Shown here piece after piece: positions 37,672 through 47,780 of a stretch of 64,000 nt of DNA. Position 1 is the stretch's first letter. Each line of letters opens with the position of its first letter. The position numbers were made by a program, and so were the translations under genes. Source of the DNA: Pseudoalteromonas sp. MMG007 (GTDB lineage: Bacteria; Pseudomonadota; Gammaproteobacteria; Enterobacterales; Alteromonadaceae); the NCBI RefSeq assembly GCF_018100985.1, contig NZ_JAGJEI010000006.1, forward strand, positions 1 through 64,000. The letters run 5' to 3'. The notes under the pieces were generated by a model that was not told where the DNA came from, did no database searches, and saw nothing but the letters and a program-made list of their open reading frames with translations.

Positions 37672-39747
37672 ATGAAGAAAGTAACTATTACCGCCGCAAG
37701 TATTGCACTTGCGCTTGGCCTAGTAGGTTGCGGTGAAAAACAACAAGAAACAAAAGCCACCGAAACTGCAGCAGTCACGGCCCCTGCAGAAAAAACGCTT
37801 GAGTTAGGTGTAGACCTTGCCAACATGGATGAGTCTGTACGTGCACAGGATGATTTTTATTATCATATAAATGGTCAGTGGCTTGCTAAAACAGAGATCC
37901 CAGGCGATAAATCTAACTACGGTTCTTTTTCGCAGTTATATGACGAGTCGCAAAAAGCGATGAAAGTGGCTCTTGAAAGCGCGGCTGCTAATAACATGGC
38001 TAAAGCGGGCAGTGACGAGTATAAGATTGGTGCTTTTTATAAAAGCTACATGAATAAAGGCGCGCGTAATGAAATGGGAATTACACCACTTCAGCCTTCT
38101 TTAGATACAATTGATAGTGTTGAGTCTAAAGCTGATTTAGCTGGCCTTATGGCTAAAATTCAAAAGCAAGGTGCTAGCTTACCATTTGGTTGGTTTGTAA
38201 ATAACGATGCTAAAAATTCAAGCGAATATGCGTTGTACTTATCGCAATCGGGCCTTGGTTTACCAGATCGTGACTACTACTTAAAAGATGACGAAAAGTT
38301 TACTAAAATTCGTGCAGCTTATGAGCAATACATGACCGATATTTTAGCTAAATCAGGTGTTAAAAATGCATCTGAAGCCGCTAAAAGTGTTATCGCATTT
38401 GAAAAGTCTTTAGCTGATGCACAATGGAGCCGAGTACAAAGCCGTGATGCAACAAAATCGTATAATAAGATGACGGTTGCCGATGCTGATAAACTAATGG
38501 GCGATTTTGATTTAGCTACGTTTTTTAAAGACGCTGGTGTGGATATACAAGAAATTATTGTGCGTCAGCCAAGCTACCTAGAAGCATTTGCCGATGTGTA
38601 TAAAAACACAGACGTAACAACGTGGAAAAACTATTTGAAATTCCATTTTGTGAGTGGCTATGCACAGCTACTTAGTGACGATTTTGTTGATCTTAAATTT
38701 AACTTTTACAGCACAACATTGCGTGGTGTAGAAGAGCAAGCGCCACTTTGGAAAAAAGCAGTTGATGCTTCTAACAGTGTACTGGGTGAAATTTTAGGTA
38801 AAGTGTACGTTAAAGATAACTTCCCGCCAGAAGCGAAAGCGCGTATGGAAGAGCTAGTTGATAACGTAATTAAAGGTTACGGTGTAGCTATTGAAAACCT
38901 TGAGTGGATGAGCCCTGAAACTAAGCTTGCTGCCCAAGAGAAGCTAAATAAATTTACCCCTAAAATTGGTTACCCAGATAAGTGGAAAGACTACTCTGAG
39001 CTTACAATCAATTCAGATGAACTAGTAGGTAACTACATTCGTTACAGTGAATGGGCTTACAAAGACATGATTGCTAAATTAGGCAAGCCTGTTGATCGCT
39101 CTGAGTGGCACATGACGCCGCAAACGGTAAATGCTTATTATAATCCGGTAAATAACGAAATTGTATTTCCTGCCGCCATTTTACAACCGCCATTCTTTAA
39201 TTTAGAAGCAGATGATGCTGTAAACTACGGTGCAATTGGCGCGGTAATTGGCCACGAACTAGGCCACGGTTTTGACGACCAAGGTGCTAAATACGACGGT
39301 GACGGTAACTTACGTAACTGGTGGAGCGAGACTGACCTTACACAGTTTGAAGAGCGCACAGGTGCACTAGTGGCACAATACAATGAGTACAAACCGTTTG
39401 AAGATGCAGGTGTTAACGGCGAGCTAACGCTTGGCGAAAACATTGGTGATTTAGGTGGCTTAACCGTAGCGCATAAAGCATATATGTTATCTTTAGGCGA
39501 TAGCAAAGCGCCGGTAATTGATGGTTACACAGGCGATCAACGCTTCTTTATGGGCTGGGCTCAAATTTGGCGTCGTAAGTATCGTGATGAAGAGTTACGT
39601 AACCGCTTAATGACAGACCCACATTCACCAAGCCACTACCGTGTAATCGGTATCTTGTCGAACATGCCAGAATTTTATGAAGCGTTTGACGTAAAAGAAG
39701 GCGACAAAATGTATATCAAACCAGAAGATCGCGTAAAAATTTGGTAA
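37672..39747 (+). CDS. M13 family zinc metallopeptidase lipoprotein (PepO-like)
   Basis: 691 residues. Lipoprotein signal with lipobox Leu-Val-Gly-Cys20, so it is anchored in the envelope. The neprilysin-type catalytic domain shows VIGHELGHGFDD (HExxH zinc site), ENIGDLGG (third ligand Glu) and NAYYNPVNNEIVFPAA (substrate-binding Asn-Ala-Tyr-Tyr). The N-terminal M13 domain (about 50-440) is complete, and the length is normal for the family. The C-terminus ends VKIW, as usual. It probably degrades oligopeptides outside the inner membrane. Confidence 0.94.
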   Translation: MKKVTITAASIALALGLVGCGEKQQETKATETAAVTAPAEKTLELGVDLANMDESVRAQDDFYYHINGQWLAKTEIPGDKSNYGSFSQLYDESQKAMKVALESAAANNMAKAGSDEYKIGAFYKSYMNKGARNEMGITPLQPSLDTIDSVESKADLAGLMAKIQKQGASLPFGWFVNNDAKNSSEYALYLSQSGLGLPDRDYYLKDDEKFTKIRAAYEQYMTDILAKSGVKNASEAAKSVIAFEKSLADAQWSRVQSRDATKSYNKMTVADADKLMGDFDLATFFKDAGVDIQEIIVRQPSYLEAFADVYKNTDVTTWKNYLKFHFVSGYAQLLSDDFVDLKFNFYSTTLRGVEEQAPLWKKAVDASNSVLGEILGKVYVKDNFPPEAKARMEELVDNVIKGYGVAIENLEWMSPETKLAAQEKLNKFTPKIGYPDKWKDYSELTINSDELVGNYIRYSEWAYKDMIAKLGKPVDRSEWHMTPQTVNAYYNPVNNEIVFPAAILQPPFFNLEADDAVNYGAIGAVIGHELGHGFDDQGAKYDGDGNLRNWWSETDLTQFEERTGALVAQYNEYKPFEDAGVNGELTLGENIGDLGGLTVAHKAYMLSLGDSKAPVIDGYTGDQRFFMGWAQIWRRKYRDEELRNRLMTDPHSPSHYRVIGILSNMPEFYEAFDVKEGDKMYIKPEDRVKIW

Positions 39748-39793
39748 TTGATATTTATTTTAATTAGCTTAACCAAAATTTAGGTTAGTTAAT

Positions 39794-39829
39794 AAAAAAC
39801 CAGCAAGTGTTTAGCTTGCTGGTTTTTTT
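39794..39829 (+). terminator. terminator after the M13 peptidase gene
   Basis: AAAAAACCAGCAAG and CTTGCTGGTTTTTTT arms; also usable on the minus strand for the convergent kinase gene. Confidence 0.92.
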
Positions 39830-39847
39830 ATACCAATAACATTGCTG

Positions 39848-40915
39848 CTATTGCATGAGGGTTTTATGCATCCAGCTTTCATTACTTAAAATATTTTTGT
39901 ACAGAGCTAATTGGTTTTGAGCTCGTTCTAAATTATGTTCTGCATGAGTGGTTTTAAAATACACATCGTTATTTAAGTAATCAGTTAAAAAACGCACGCT
40001 AAGCATTAACGGCATAATTTTAGCGCCAAGCAACAAGCTTGATTGTTCTGACTTACTCATAACAGGCTGAAGGGGAGCTAGGTAGCCCTTAACGAGCGCC
40101 TCAAAAATCTCTTTACGAATAACTACTTTATCAAGGTTGGTCGAATCTTCTGCCTCAGCGCAGCAAAATGTACGTACCATGTCACCAAAGTCGTACAGTA
40201 AAAACCCTGCCATACAGGTATCTAAATCGATAACCGCTTTTGCTTTATGCGTATTACTACAATACAGCATATTATTTATTTTAGTGTCGTTATGGCATAC
40301 GCGAATAGGTAAGTCAGAGGCTATGTCACTGAGTTCTTTAATTAAATGCTGCTGCGACAAGCAATAGGCTATTTCGCTTTCACAGCGAGTGAGCCGCTTC
40401 TCTGCACTTGTATTGATAGCTGAATTTAATTGCTTAAAGCGCATAGCTAAGTTATGAAAATTCTCAATAACAGTGTAAAGCAATGTGGCGTCAAAATCGT
40501 GAAGGGCGTTTGCAAAGGTGCCAAATGCTAAAGCTGCCTGATGTGCTTGCTCTGTGGTTTTAACCACATCTTCACTAAAGCTTTGGCTAATAAAGTTAAG
40601 TACTCGGTACTGCTCGTTTTCAATGCTTATTAAGTACTCGTTGCTGCGTGTGCTTATGTGTTTAACAATCTCAAGCGGGTAGCTGTTACTTTGCTTTTTA
40701 GCGTATAAGTGCTGCTCAATTAATTTTGCATTATTAATGAGGTGCGCAGGGTATCTAAATACATGGGTATTGAGCTTTTGCACAATAAATTGCTGCGATG
40801 CATTACTAAGCAGCCACGTCGTATTTATGTGCCCGCTACCTATAGCGCTAACCTGAGTTTGTTCGGGGTTTAGCGCTAAAAGCTCACTCAACTTATTTTG
40901 AATTAACGTATTCAT
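39848..40915 (-). CDS. APH-type phosphotransferase, NahK-like N-acetylhexosamine kinase
   Basis: 355 residues, cytoplasmic. The N-terminus GSGHINTTWLL and FIVQKLNTHVF closely resembles N-acetylhexosamine 1-kinases (NahK), enzymes that phosphorylate GlcNAc or GalNAc at C1. Catalytic loop VCHNDTKINNMLY carries the Asp and Asn of the APH fold; VIDLDTCMAGFLLYDFGD is the metal-binding DFG-like segment. The substrate is inferred from similarity only. It ends convergent with the M13 gene and starts five bases after the mutT stop, so the two minus-strand genes (mutT, then this one) likely form one transcript. Confidence 0.8.
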   Translation of the reverse strand: MNTLIQNKLSELLALNPEQTQVSAIGSGHINTTWLLSNASQQFIVQKLNTHVFRYPAHLINNAKLIEQHLYAKKQSNSYPLEIVKHISTRSNEYLISIENEQYRVLNFISQSFSEDVVKTTEQAHQAALAFGTFANALHDFDATLLYTVIENFHNLAMRFKQLNSAINTSAEKRLTRCESEIAYCLSQQHLIKELSDIASDLPIRVCHNDTKINNMLYCSNTHKAKAVIDLDTCMAGFLLYDFGDMVRTFCCAEAEDSTNLDKVVIRKEIFEALVKGYLAPLQPVMSKSEQSSLLLGAKIMPLMLSVRFLTDYLNNDVYFKTTHAEHNLERAQNQLALYKNILSNESWMHKTLMQ

Positions 40916-40920
40916 TTTAC

Positions 40921-41319
40921 TTACGCGTATCGAGCTTGTATTTTTTCAATAATATCAGCGTTAGCCGCAGGGAAGTCGTAGTTACTAAGCTCGCTAATGG
41001 CTACCCATTCGCTTGGTTGTCCTTCAGCGCCACGTGCTTCACCGCTAAAATTACTAACGACATGAATATCGAGTTTTACACATTTATCACCGTAGTCATG
41101 CTCAATCACCATTAGCTGGCTGGAGCTGTGAATTGTGATTCCTACTTCTTCTGTTAGTTCACGCTTAAGCGCTGCAAATACGCTTTCGCCAGCTTCTACT
41201 TTGCCACCCGGAAATTCCCACAAGCCACCTTGGTGTTGCTCATCACCGCGCTTACAAATAAATATGGCATTGTTTTTTTTAATAACACCAACGGCTACAT
41301 TTACTATTTTTATTGTCAT
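40921..41319 (-). CDS. mutT: 8-oxo-dGTP diphosphatase MutT
   Basis: 132-residue Nudix hydrolase that removes 8-oxo-dGTP from the nucleotide pool. The Nudix box runs from GGKVEAGE to RELTEEVGI with its catalytic glutamates intact; FPGGK before it is typical of MutT. Length as in E. coli (129). Downstream of secA on the same strand, as in E. coli, with a terminator-like hairpin between them. Confidence 0.94.
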   Translation of the reverse strand: MTIKIVNVAVGVIKKNNAIFICKRGDEQHQGGLWEFPGGKVEAGESVFAALKRELTEEVGITIHSSSQLMVIEHDYGDKCVKLDIHVVSNFSGEARGAEGQPSEWVAISELSNYDFPAANADIIEKIQARYA

Positions 41320-41332
41320 ATTTTTACTCCAT

Positions 41333-41362
41333 AAAAAAAGCGACGCTAGCGTCGCTTTTTAA
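41333..41362. terminator. bidirectional terminator between secA and mutT
   Basis: AAAAAAAGCGACGC-TA-GCGTCGCTTTTTAA. On the minus strand it follows the secA stop. Confidence 0.88.
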
Positions 41363-41379
41363 TTACTTACAATACGTGG

Positions 41380-44088
41380 TTATTTTAATTTACCACAACA
41401 CTGTTTGAATTTGTGACCTGAACCACAAGGACACGGATCATTACGGCCAACTTTTGGCTCTGTTCTAGCCATTACGGTTGCGCTTTGAGGTGCTTCGCCG
41501 CCTACGTGCTCAGCTTCTTCATGTTGGTATTCGCGAGGAGCGTTTTCACTCTTGCGGTGTTGCTCTTCTACTTTTTCAACATCTTCTTCTGCGCGTACTT
41601 GTACTTTACTTAAAATGCCAACTACATCAACTTTTAAGTTTTCAAGCATTTCAGAGAACAGTTCAAACGACTCGCGTTTGTACTCTTGCTTAGGATTCTT
41701 TTGCGCGTAACCACGTAAGTGAATACCTTGGCGTAGGTGATCCATTGCAGCAAGGTGATCTTTCCAGTGCTGATCAAGACTTTGTAGCATAATCGCTTTT
41801 TCAAACTGGCGTAGTACAGAGTCGCCAACTTGCTCTTCTTTTTGCTTGTAAGCTTGCTCAACCGCTTGCTCAATACGCTCACGAAGTTTTTCTTCGTAGA
41901 GTTTATTGTCATCAGCTAGCCATTGTGAAATAGGCAGCTCAATTAGGAAGTCTTGTTTTAAGCGCTCTTCAAGGCCAGGCACATCCCACATCTCAGCAAG
42001 GCTTTGCGGTGCAATGTACTGGTCAATAACACCAGCAAGTACATCACCACGGATAGCTGTGATAGTTTCTGAAATATCGCCTTCTTCAAGCAGTTCGTTA
42101 CGCTGAGAGTAAACAACACGACGTTGATCGTTTGCTACATCATCGTATTCAAGTAGTTGCTTACGTACATCAAAGTTACGTGCTTCTACTTTGCGTTGTG
42201 CGTTTTCAATTGCGCGGTTAACCCATGGGTGCTCAATTGCTTCGCCGCGTTGCATGCCTAGTTTACGCATCATGTTAGTCATGCGCTCGCCGGCAAATAT
42301 ACGCATTAGCGCATCATCCATCGATAGGTAAAAACGACTAGAGCCGGCATCACCTTGACGACCAGAACGACCACGTAATTGGTTATCTATACGGCGCGAT
42401 TCATGGCGCTCAGTACCAATGATGTGTAAACCGCCAGCATCAATTACTGCATCATGGCGAACTTTCCATGCTGCTTTAATTTCAGCAATTTGCTCATCTG
42501 TTGGATTTTCTAGTTTTTCAACTTCACTGTTCCAATTGCCGCCAAGCACGATATCGGTACCACGACCGGCCATGTTGGTTGCAATAGTAACAGTACCAGG
42601 TAAACCTGCATCCGATACAATGTCAGCTTCTTGCGCATGGAATTTAGCGTTAAGTACGTTGTGCTTAATTTTTTCTTTGCGTAAAAACTGTGATAAATAC
42701 TCAGAGCTTTCAATCGAAATAGTACCTACAAGCACAGGTTGTCCGCGCTCTTGGCAATCTTTAATATCAATTAAAATGGCTTCGTATTTTTCTTCTTGCG
42801 TTAGGTAAACTAAATCGGCGCGATCATCACGGATCATCGGCTTATTAGTTGGCATAACTACAGTATCTAGGCCATAAATTGACTGAAATTCAAATGCTTC
42901 AGTGTCGGCTGTACCTGTCATACCTGCTAACGTTTCGTATAAACGGAAGTAGTTTTGGAAAGTGATTGAAGCAAGCGTTTGGTTCTCGTTTTGAATTTTT
43001 ACACCTTCTTTAGCTTCAACAGCTTGGTGTAAACCTTCAGACCAGCGGCGGCCTTCCATTGAACGCCCTGTATGCTCATCGATAATAATGACTTCGTTTT
43101 CTTTAACAACGTAATCAACATCTTTTTGATAAAGCTTATGAGCGCGTAGTGCTGCATATACATGGCTTAAAAGGGTGATGCTGCTTGCTGAGTAAAGCGA
43201 GTCGCCTTCTTCAATTAAACCGCGCTCACTTAATAAGTCTTCAACTTTAATTTGGCCACGTTCAGTTAAATGAACTTGCTTAGACTTTTCGTCGATTGTG
43301 TAATCGCCATCGCCTTCAACGCCTTCTTCGTCTTCTTTTTCTTGAAGCTCTAAAAGCGGCACTATTTTGTTGATTTCGATGTATAGCTCAGAGCTATCTT
43401 CAGCAGGGCCTGAAATAATAAGCGGTGTACGTGCTTCATCGATTAGGATTGAATCTACTTCATCCACTACTGCATAAAACAATGGGCGCTGTACGCGTTC
43501 ATCAATGCTAAATGCCATGTTGTCACGAAGGTAGTCAAAACCAAATTCGTTATTTGTACCGTAGGTAATGTCGGCAGTATAAGCTTGCTTTTTCTGCTGT
43601 GGCATCATGCCAGGTACGTTACAGCCAACAGTTAGGCCTAAGAACTCAAATAACTCGCGGTTAGTTTCAGCATCACGTTTAGCAAGGTAGTCGTTCACGG
43701 TAATTACGTGTACGCCTTTGCCTGTTAAGCCATTTAAGTAGGCTGGAAGTGTTGCTGTGAGTGTTTTACCTTCACCGGTACGCATTTCTGCAATGCGACC
43801 TTGATGTAAAACCATACCACCTAATAGCTGTACGTCGAAATGACGCATACCATTTACACGCTTTGACGCTTCACGTACCACAGCAAATGCTTCTGGTAAA
43901 ATGTCGTCAAGGCTTTGTCCGTTGTCGTAACGTTCTCTAAACTCAGCTGTCTTAGCTCTTAAATCTTCATCAGAAAGCGCTTCTAATTGCGTTTCTAGCG
44001 CATTGATTAGCGCGACCGTCTTTCTTAGGTTTTTAATAGTGCGGTCATTGCGACTACCAAAAATCTTGGTAAATAAATTAGATATCAT
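41380..44088 (-). CDS. secA: preprotein translocase ATPase SecA
   Basis: 902 residues (E. coli 901). The motor drives Sec-dependent export through SecYEG. Walker A RTGEGKT, DEAD-type [16 protein letters not shown], the helicase motif [11 protein letters not shown] and the preprotein cross-linking and helical-scaffold domains are all present; the C-terminus has the zinc-binding [13 protein letters not shown] that binds SecB. ATG 44088 on the minus strand. No secM-like gene is evident upstream, so secA may be controlled differently from E. coli. Confidence 0.98.
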   Translation of the reverse strand: MISNLFTKIFGSRNDRTIKNLRKTVALINALETQLEALSDEDLRAKTAEFRERYDNGQSLDDILPEAFAVVREASKRVNGMRHFDVQLLGGMVLHQGRIAEMRTGEGKTLTATLPAYLNGLTGKGVHVITVNDYLAKRDAETNRELFEFLGLTVGCNVPGMMPQQKKQAYTADITYGTNNEFGFDYLRDNMAFSIDERVQRPLFYAVVDEVDSILIDEARTPLIISGPAEDSSELYIEINKIVPLLELQEKEDEEGVEGDGDYTIDEKSKQVHLTERGQIKVEDLLSERGLIEEGDSLYSASSITLLSHVYAALRAHKLYQKDVDYVVKENEVIIIDEHTGRSMEGRRWSEGLHQAVEAKEGVKIQNENQTLASITFQNYFRLYETLAGMTGTADTEAFEFQSIYGLDTVVMPTNKPMIRDDRADLVYLTQEEKYEAILIDIKDCQERGQPVLVGTISIESSEYLSQFLRKEKIKHNVLNAKFHAQEADIVSDAGLPGTVTIATNMAGRGTDIVLGGNWNSEVEKLENPTDEQIAEIKAAWKVRHDAVIDAGGLHIIGTERHESRRIDNQLRGRSGRQGDAGSSRFYLSMDDALMRIFAGERMTNMMRKLGMQRGEAIEHPWVNRAIENAQRKVEARNFDVRKQLLEYDDVANDQRRVVYSQRNELLEEGDISETITAIRGDVLAGVIDQYIAPQSLAEMWDVPGLEERLKQDFLIELPISQWLADDNKLYEEKLRERIEQAVEQAYKQKEEQVGDSVLRQFEKAIMLQSLDQHWKDHLAAMDHLRQGIHLRGYAQKNPKQEYKRESFELFSEMLENLKVDVVGILSKVQVRAEEDVEKVEEQHRKSENAPREYQHEEAEHVGGEAPQSATVMARTEPKVGRNDPCPCGSGHKFKQCCGKLK

Positions 44089-44462
44089 GATAAAACCGTT
44101 ACAATGTATTCTTTGTTAACCGAGTGTCGGCTAACCCATTTTTTACAATTGGTAATTAATATGTGCTTTTACATAACACGTAGAACATATTAATTAGCAA
44201 TTTTGTATTAAAGTGCTCAAAAAGCACTGTTTATTACGTGCGCTACTATACCAGACTCTGGCAAACAACAAACTATCTCAACAAAAAGATGTGTATTTAA
44301 AACAGAAAATTTTGATCTCGTACGTAAAAATTACTTTAACTGATTTAATTACGCTAAAAATAGCCGCAAGTTGTAAAGATATGGTGATTAATAAATTAAA
44401 AACAAGGGGGGGAGTAAGCGCTTAAGTTGTATACTTAGCGCTCTACATCACTGCCCCGCATT
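44089..44462. other. secA leader region without a gene
   Basis: No convincing gene. On the minus strand TATAGT at 44250-44245 could be the secA -10, which would give a leader of about 150 bases; AGTGCT/AGCACT at about 44213-44229 would form a hairpin within it. A run of seven G lies at 44406-44412. A plus-strand frame of about 70 codons here has no coding character. Confidence 0.45.
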
Positions 44463-44792
44463 TTATAATTTAAACTGGTTAACCGTTTTATTAAGTGCAG
44501 TTGCTAAGTCACTTAAATCAGGCGCTTCATCGGCAAGTGTATAAGCATGATCGGCTGTACTATTTACTAAGTTATTTATTGCCGAAAGGCTGGTATTAAT
44601 ATCCTCTGAGACCACAGTTTGCTCCTCAGTAGAGGTGGCAATTTGATAACTTGGTGCTTCGCGCTCTATGTTAACTCTGGAAAGGTCTGCGATATATTTA
44701 ACAAAAAAAGTTGAAGCTATTATTAGTAAAACTGTGATTGTTTCACCAATTAATAATAATATTTTCTTCCGTAATGATAAATTATTTAGCAT
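44463..44792 (-). pseudogene. gutted methyl-accepting chemotaxis protein
   Basis: The 109-residue frame joins two ends of a chemoreceptor. Residues 1-48 are a typical N-terminus: short basic start, membrane helix (11-31) and the first residues of a periplasmic domain. Residues 49-109 (QIATSTEEQTVVSEDIN through LNKTVNQFKL) are the last segment of an MCP signalling domain. The sensor, second membrane helix, HAMP and hairpin tip, about 400 or more residues, are absent; the join near 44648 is in frame. No working receptor is possible. It is most simply a pseudogene, though a short membrane peptide could still be made. Confidence 0.82.
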
Positions 44793-44890
44793 AAGTGTAC
44801 GTATTATTGTTATTTAGTAAGTTGTATCTTACTTAAAATCGCTACGAAGTCAGATAGACAGCACTAATTATGCGTTTAAAATGAAGGGTT

Positions 44891-45670
44891 ATGCAAAAAA
44901 TGAAAGATAAAGCTAATAAATTAGTAGTGCTAGGAGCGGGTTGGCTTGGTCATGCATTGTGTGTACAAGCCAAGCAAGCAGGTTGGGATGTACAGGGCAC
45001 TCACCAAAGTGAAGAGCATAGCGATGATTTTCAGCGCCAACTTACATTAGTTGATGGCAAGCTAAAACACGAAGTGGATTTACGCGATGCCTATTGGGTG
45101 TGCGCTATCCCTCCGCGTAGCCGTAACACTCAGAGCAACTATCCAGAGACCTTAGCCGCGGCACTTATTCTTGCTAAACAGCTAAATGCAAAAGGCTTTA
45201 TATTATGCTCATCCACCGGGGTGTATGACCAAGAAGCTGGTATTTATAGCGAAACTAGTGAGATATCGTGTACAAATGAGCGACAAATAAAACTATACGA
45301 TGCTGAAGAGCAAGTACTCGCACAAGGCGGTAAAGTACTGCGTTTAGCTGGGTTACTTGGGCCAAATCGTGAGCCAGGTCGTTTTGTTGCAGGTAAAGAG
45401 CTAAACACATCGAGTCAACAAGTGGTTAATATGGTGCACCAACAAGATGTAATAAATGCTATTTTTTCGGTAATCGAAAACTTTAATACTGGGCAAAATA
45501 TTTACAATGTGGTGAACCCCTCACACCCAACGAAAGCGAATTATTATGCTCAAAAATGTGCAGAGCATGGCGGCGAAATGCCCACCTTTACAAGCGATGA
45601 AGTGGCTGAGCGTAAGGTGCTGGGCTCAGCTATTGAAGCATTAGGATTTAGCTATCAGTACGCAATTTAA
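44891..45670 (+). CDS. NAD(P)-binding epimerase/reductase-like protein (YeeZ-like)
   Basis: 259 residues, cytoplasmic. The Rossmann start VVLGAGWLGHALC and the SSTGVYDQEAG segment are typical of YeeZ-like extended SDR proteins annotated as sugar-nucleotide epimerases; a standard Tyr-x-x-x-Lys pair is not obvious, so the activity is uncertain. ATG 44891 has AAGGG upstream (44900 is an alternative). Single gene facing hutC. Confidence 0.78.
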   Translation: MQKMKDKANKLVVLGAGWLGHALCVQAKQAGWDVQGTHQSEEHSDDFQRQLTLVDGKLKHEVDLRDAYWVCAIPPRSRNTQSNYPETLAAALILAKQLNAKGFILCSSTGVYDQEAGIYSETSEISCTNERQIKLYDAEEQVLAQGGKVLRLAGLLGPNREPGRFVAGKELNTSSQQVVNMVHQQDVINAIFSVIENFNTGQNIYNVVNPSHPTKANYYAQKCAEHGGEMPTFTSDEVAERKVLGSAIEALGFSYQYAI

Positions 45671-45711
45671 ACTGAATTGTGCTTGATATAAGTTTTTATT
45701 TTGAATTCAGG

Positions 45712-46419
45712 TTATTTTTTAAATGTTAAATGCCCACCTAAGCGGTATTTACTCCCAGGCGATACAAGTCGTGCGAAGCTCACTATGCCTATGGATGACC
45801 AAGTACGGCGGATTACTTGCAGACAAGGTTCTTCGTTGTATAGATTAAGCCACTGACACATTTCATCGTTGGGCATCACTGCCTCTACAGTATGGCGGGC
45901 TTGGGTAAGTGGAGCCACGCTCGATAAATATTCGTGCGGAGTAAGCATTGTAAAATCTTGCTGTAAATAACCTTTTGCAATACCTGGGTTTACAAAGCGC
46001 TCTTCAACTTGCAGTGGTTTTTCGTTTTCGTTATGCACAAGTACACTGCGATAAACTACGCTGTCTATTTCTACTCCAAGTGCAATTGCAATAGGCGCTA
46101 CTGCATTAATAGATTCGAGAATATGTACACTACAGCTGTAGCGGCCACTGCGTTCTTTAACTTCATCGGCAATATTTTTTATTTCCAGTAATGATGACTG
46201 CGATTTAAAACTAGCTACAAATGTACCTAAGCCTTGGCTTCGAGTTAAAATGCCCGCGTCAGTAAGTTCGCTTAAAGCACGGCGTGCAGTCATACGGCTT
46301 ACACTAAATTGGCTGCTTAACTCATTTTCTGAAGGGACGCGCTGATCCTCTTGCCACGAACCATTTTTGATTTTATCGACAATAAATTGTTTTATCTGAG
46401 CAAATTTAGGTGTTGTCAT
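45712..46419 (-). CDS. hutC: histidine utilization repressor HutC
   Basis: 235-residue GntR-family repressor. The N-terminal winged helix (about 1-70) shows RVPSENELSSQFSVSRMTARRAL; the C-terminal UTRA domain binds urocanate, which relieves repression of the hut genes. The frame is intact. A perfect 14-base palindrome, probably its operator, lies 55 bases upstream of its start. The gene it should control, hutI, is broken, so HutC may now regulate only itself and hut genes elsewhere. Confidence 0.93.
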   Translation of the reverse strand: MTTPKFAQIKQFIVDKIKNGSWQEDQRVPSENELSSQFSVSRMTARRALSELTDAGILTRSQGLGTFVASFKSQSSLLEIKNIADEVKERSGRYSCSVHILESINAVAPIAIALGVEIDSVVYRSVLVHNENEKPLQVEERFVNPGIAKGYLQQDFTMLTPHEYLSSVAPLTQARHTVEAVMPNDEMCQWLNLYNEEPCLQVIRRTWSSIGIVSFARLVSPGSKYRLGGHLTFKK

Positions 46420-46474
46420 TGAATAAATGCGCTGTATTTATAATAAACAATGTTAGTTAAGATGACATAATTAC

Positions 46475-46488
46475 CTTGTATATACAAG
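46475..46488. promoter_or_regulatory. probable HutC operator
   Basis: CTTGTATATACAAG, a perfect 14-base palindrome containing TGTATATACA, the core typical of HutC sites. It lies between hutC and the divergent hutI remnant. Confidence 0.8.
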
Positions 46489-46551
46489 ACGGATGGTTAG
46501 ATTATATTTTAAGCAAATTAGAGGGGGAACATACATAATAAAATATTAAAA

Positions 46552-47718
46552 ATGAACTAGATGACTTCGACTTACTAATTATTGATGCCAATATTGCCAC
46601 TATGAACAGCGCTATAGATGCTCCATATGGAGCAATAGAAAATGTAGCCTTGGCCATAAAAAAATGGCAGATTGCGTGGTTAGGTAAGCAATCGGATTTG
46701 CTAAGTTTTGATGTGTTTGCAATGCCTGCACTTAGTATTAAAGGGCAGTGGTTAACATCAGGGCTTATAGATTTTCATACTCACTTAGTATATGCAGGCT
46801 CTAGTCACAAGAGTTTGAACAACGCTAGCAGAGTGTAACTATGAGTAAATAACTGCTCAAGGTGGCGGTATAGCAAGTACAGTTGCTGCGACTCGTGCAG
46901 CCGAACTCGAGTAATTACTAGCTGAAGGTGTTACAACTGTTGAAATTAAATCGGGTTATGGGCTTGATGTTAAAAATGAGCTTAAAATACTCGAAGCGGC
47001 CCACTTATTAAGTGAACACCAATCCTATTGGTGTGTAAATGACGTTTTTAGGTGCTCATGCATTACCCCCCTGAATACAAAGGCGCGCTGATGAATATAT
47101 AAAATTAATGTGCACCAATATACTTGAGCAAGTGATTGCAAATAACCTGCAGGTGCAGGTGCAGGTGCAGTTGATGTTTTTGTGAAAATGTGGCCTTTAG
47201 TTATGCGCAAACTAAGCAAGTGTTTGAAGCTGCTAAAAGATATAACCTGCCTATAAAATGCTGCCATGCAGAGCAGTTATCTAATCAGCGCACTGCATAG
47301 CTGGTAGCTGAATTTAAAGGCTTGTCGGCTGATCATATCGAATACCTTGATGAAGATCCTATAAAAGCGATGGCACAAGCTGGGATTATTGCTGTGTTAC
47401 TACCCAGTGTATTTTATTTTTCACGAGAAACGCCGTTACCTCCTATTGAGTGACTTTAATTCTGGTACTTCACCTTTATGCTCTTTGTAATTAATGATAA
47501 GTATGGTGTGTACCTTTTTTAGGCTTATGCCAGAGCTGGTGCTTGCAGACGTATCCATAAATGCAGCACAGGTTTTGAATTTAAAAGACCGAGGAATACT
47601 TAAGGTAGGTACAAGAGCTGATATTGCGCATAGGCACATAAGTCACCCATCGCAATTAAGCTGCCCGTTTGGCGTAAATAAGCTATCAAATTTATGGATT
47701 TTGGGTAGAATCAATTAG
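46552..47718 (+). pseudogene. hutI: imidazolonepropionase, multiply disrupted
   Basis: Imidazolonepropionase catalyses the third step of histidine breakdown. Recognisable pieces appear in order: [17 protein letters not shown] (from about 46570), [10 protein letters not shown] with zinc histidines, ITAQGGGIASTVAATRAAELE, a stop, [27 protein letters not shown], a stop, [33 protein letters not shown], and the C-terminus from INAAQVLNL to WILGRIN at 47718. ATG 46552 runs into TAG after two codons, so even the start is shifted. At least five frameshifts or stops occur, plus a GCAGGT triplication at about 47150-47170. This gene is dead. Confidence 0.95.
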
Positions 47719-47780
47719 TCTTGTATTATTTTTGTCCATATTTACATGTCTTTAATAAATTTTTTAGCTAATGGAGTGGC

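Noticed and set aside
39826..39840. Third copy of the ATACCAA-type repeat end
   Set aside because: Only one end (TATACCAATAACA) is present and no inverted partner lies nearby.
42419..42808. 129-codon plus-strand frame inside secA
   Set aside because: Antisense shadow of a highly conserved gene.
44213..44425. 70-codon plus-strand frame upstream of secA, or a secM-like gene
   Set aside because: Wrong strand for secM, no export signal or arrest motif, and no good ribosome-binding site.
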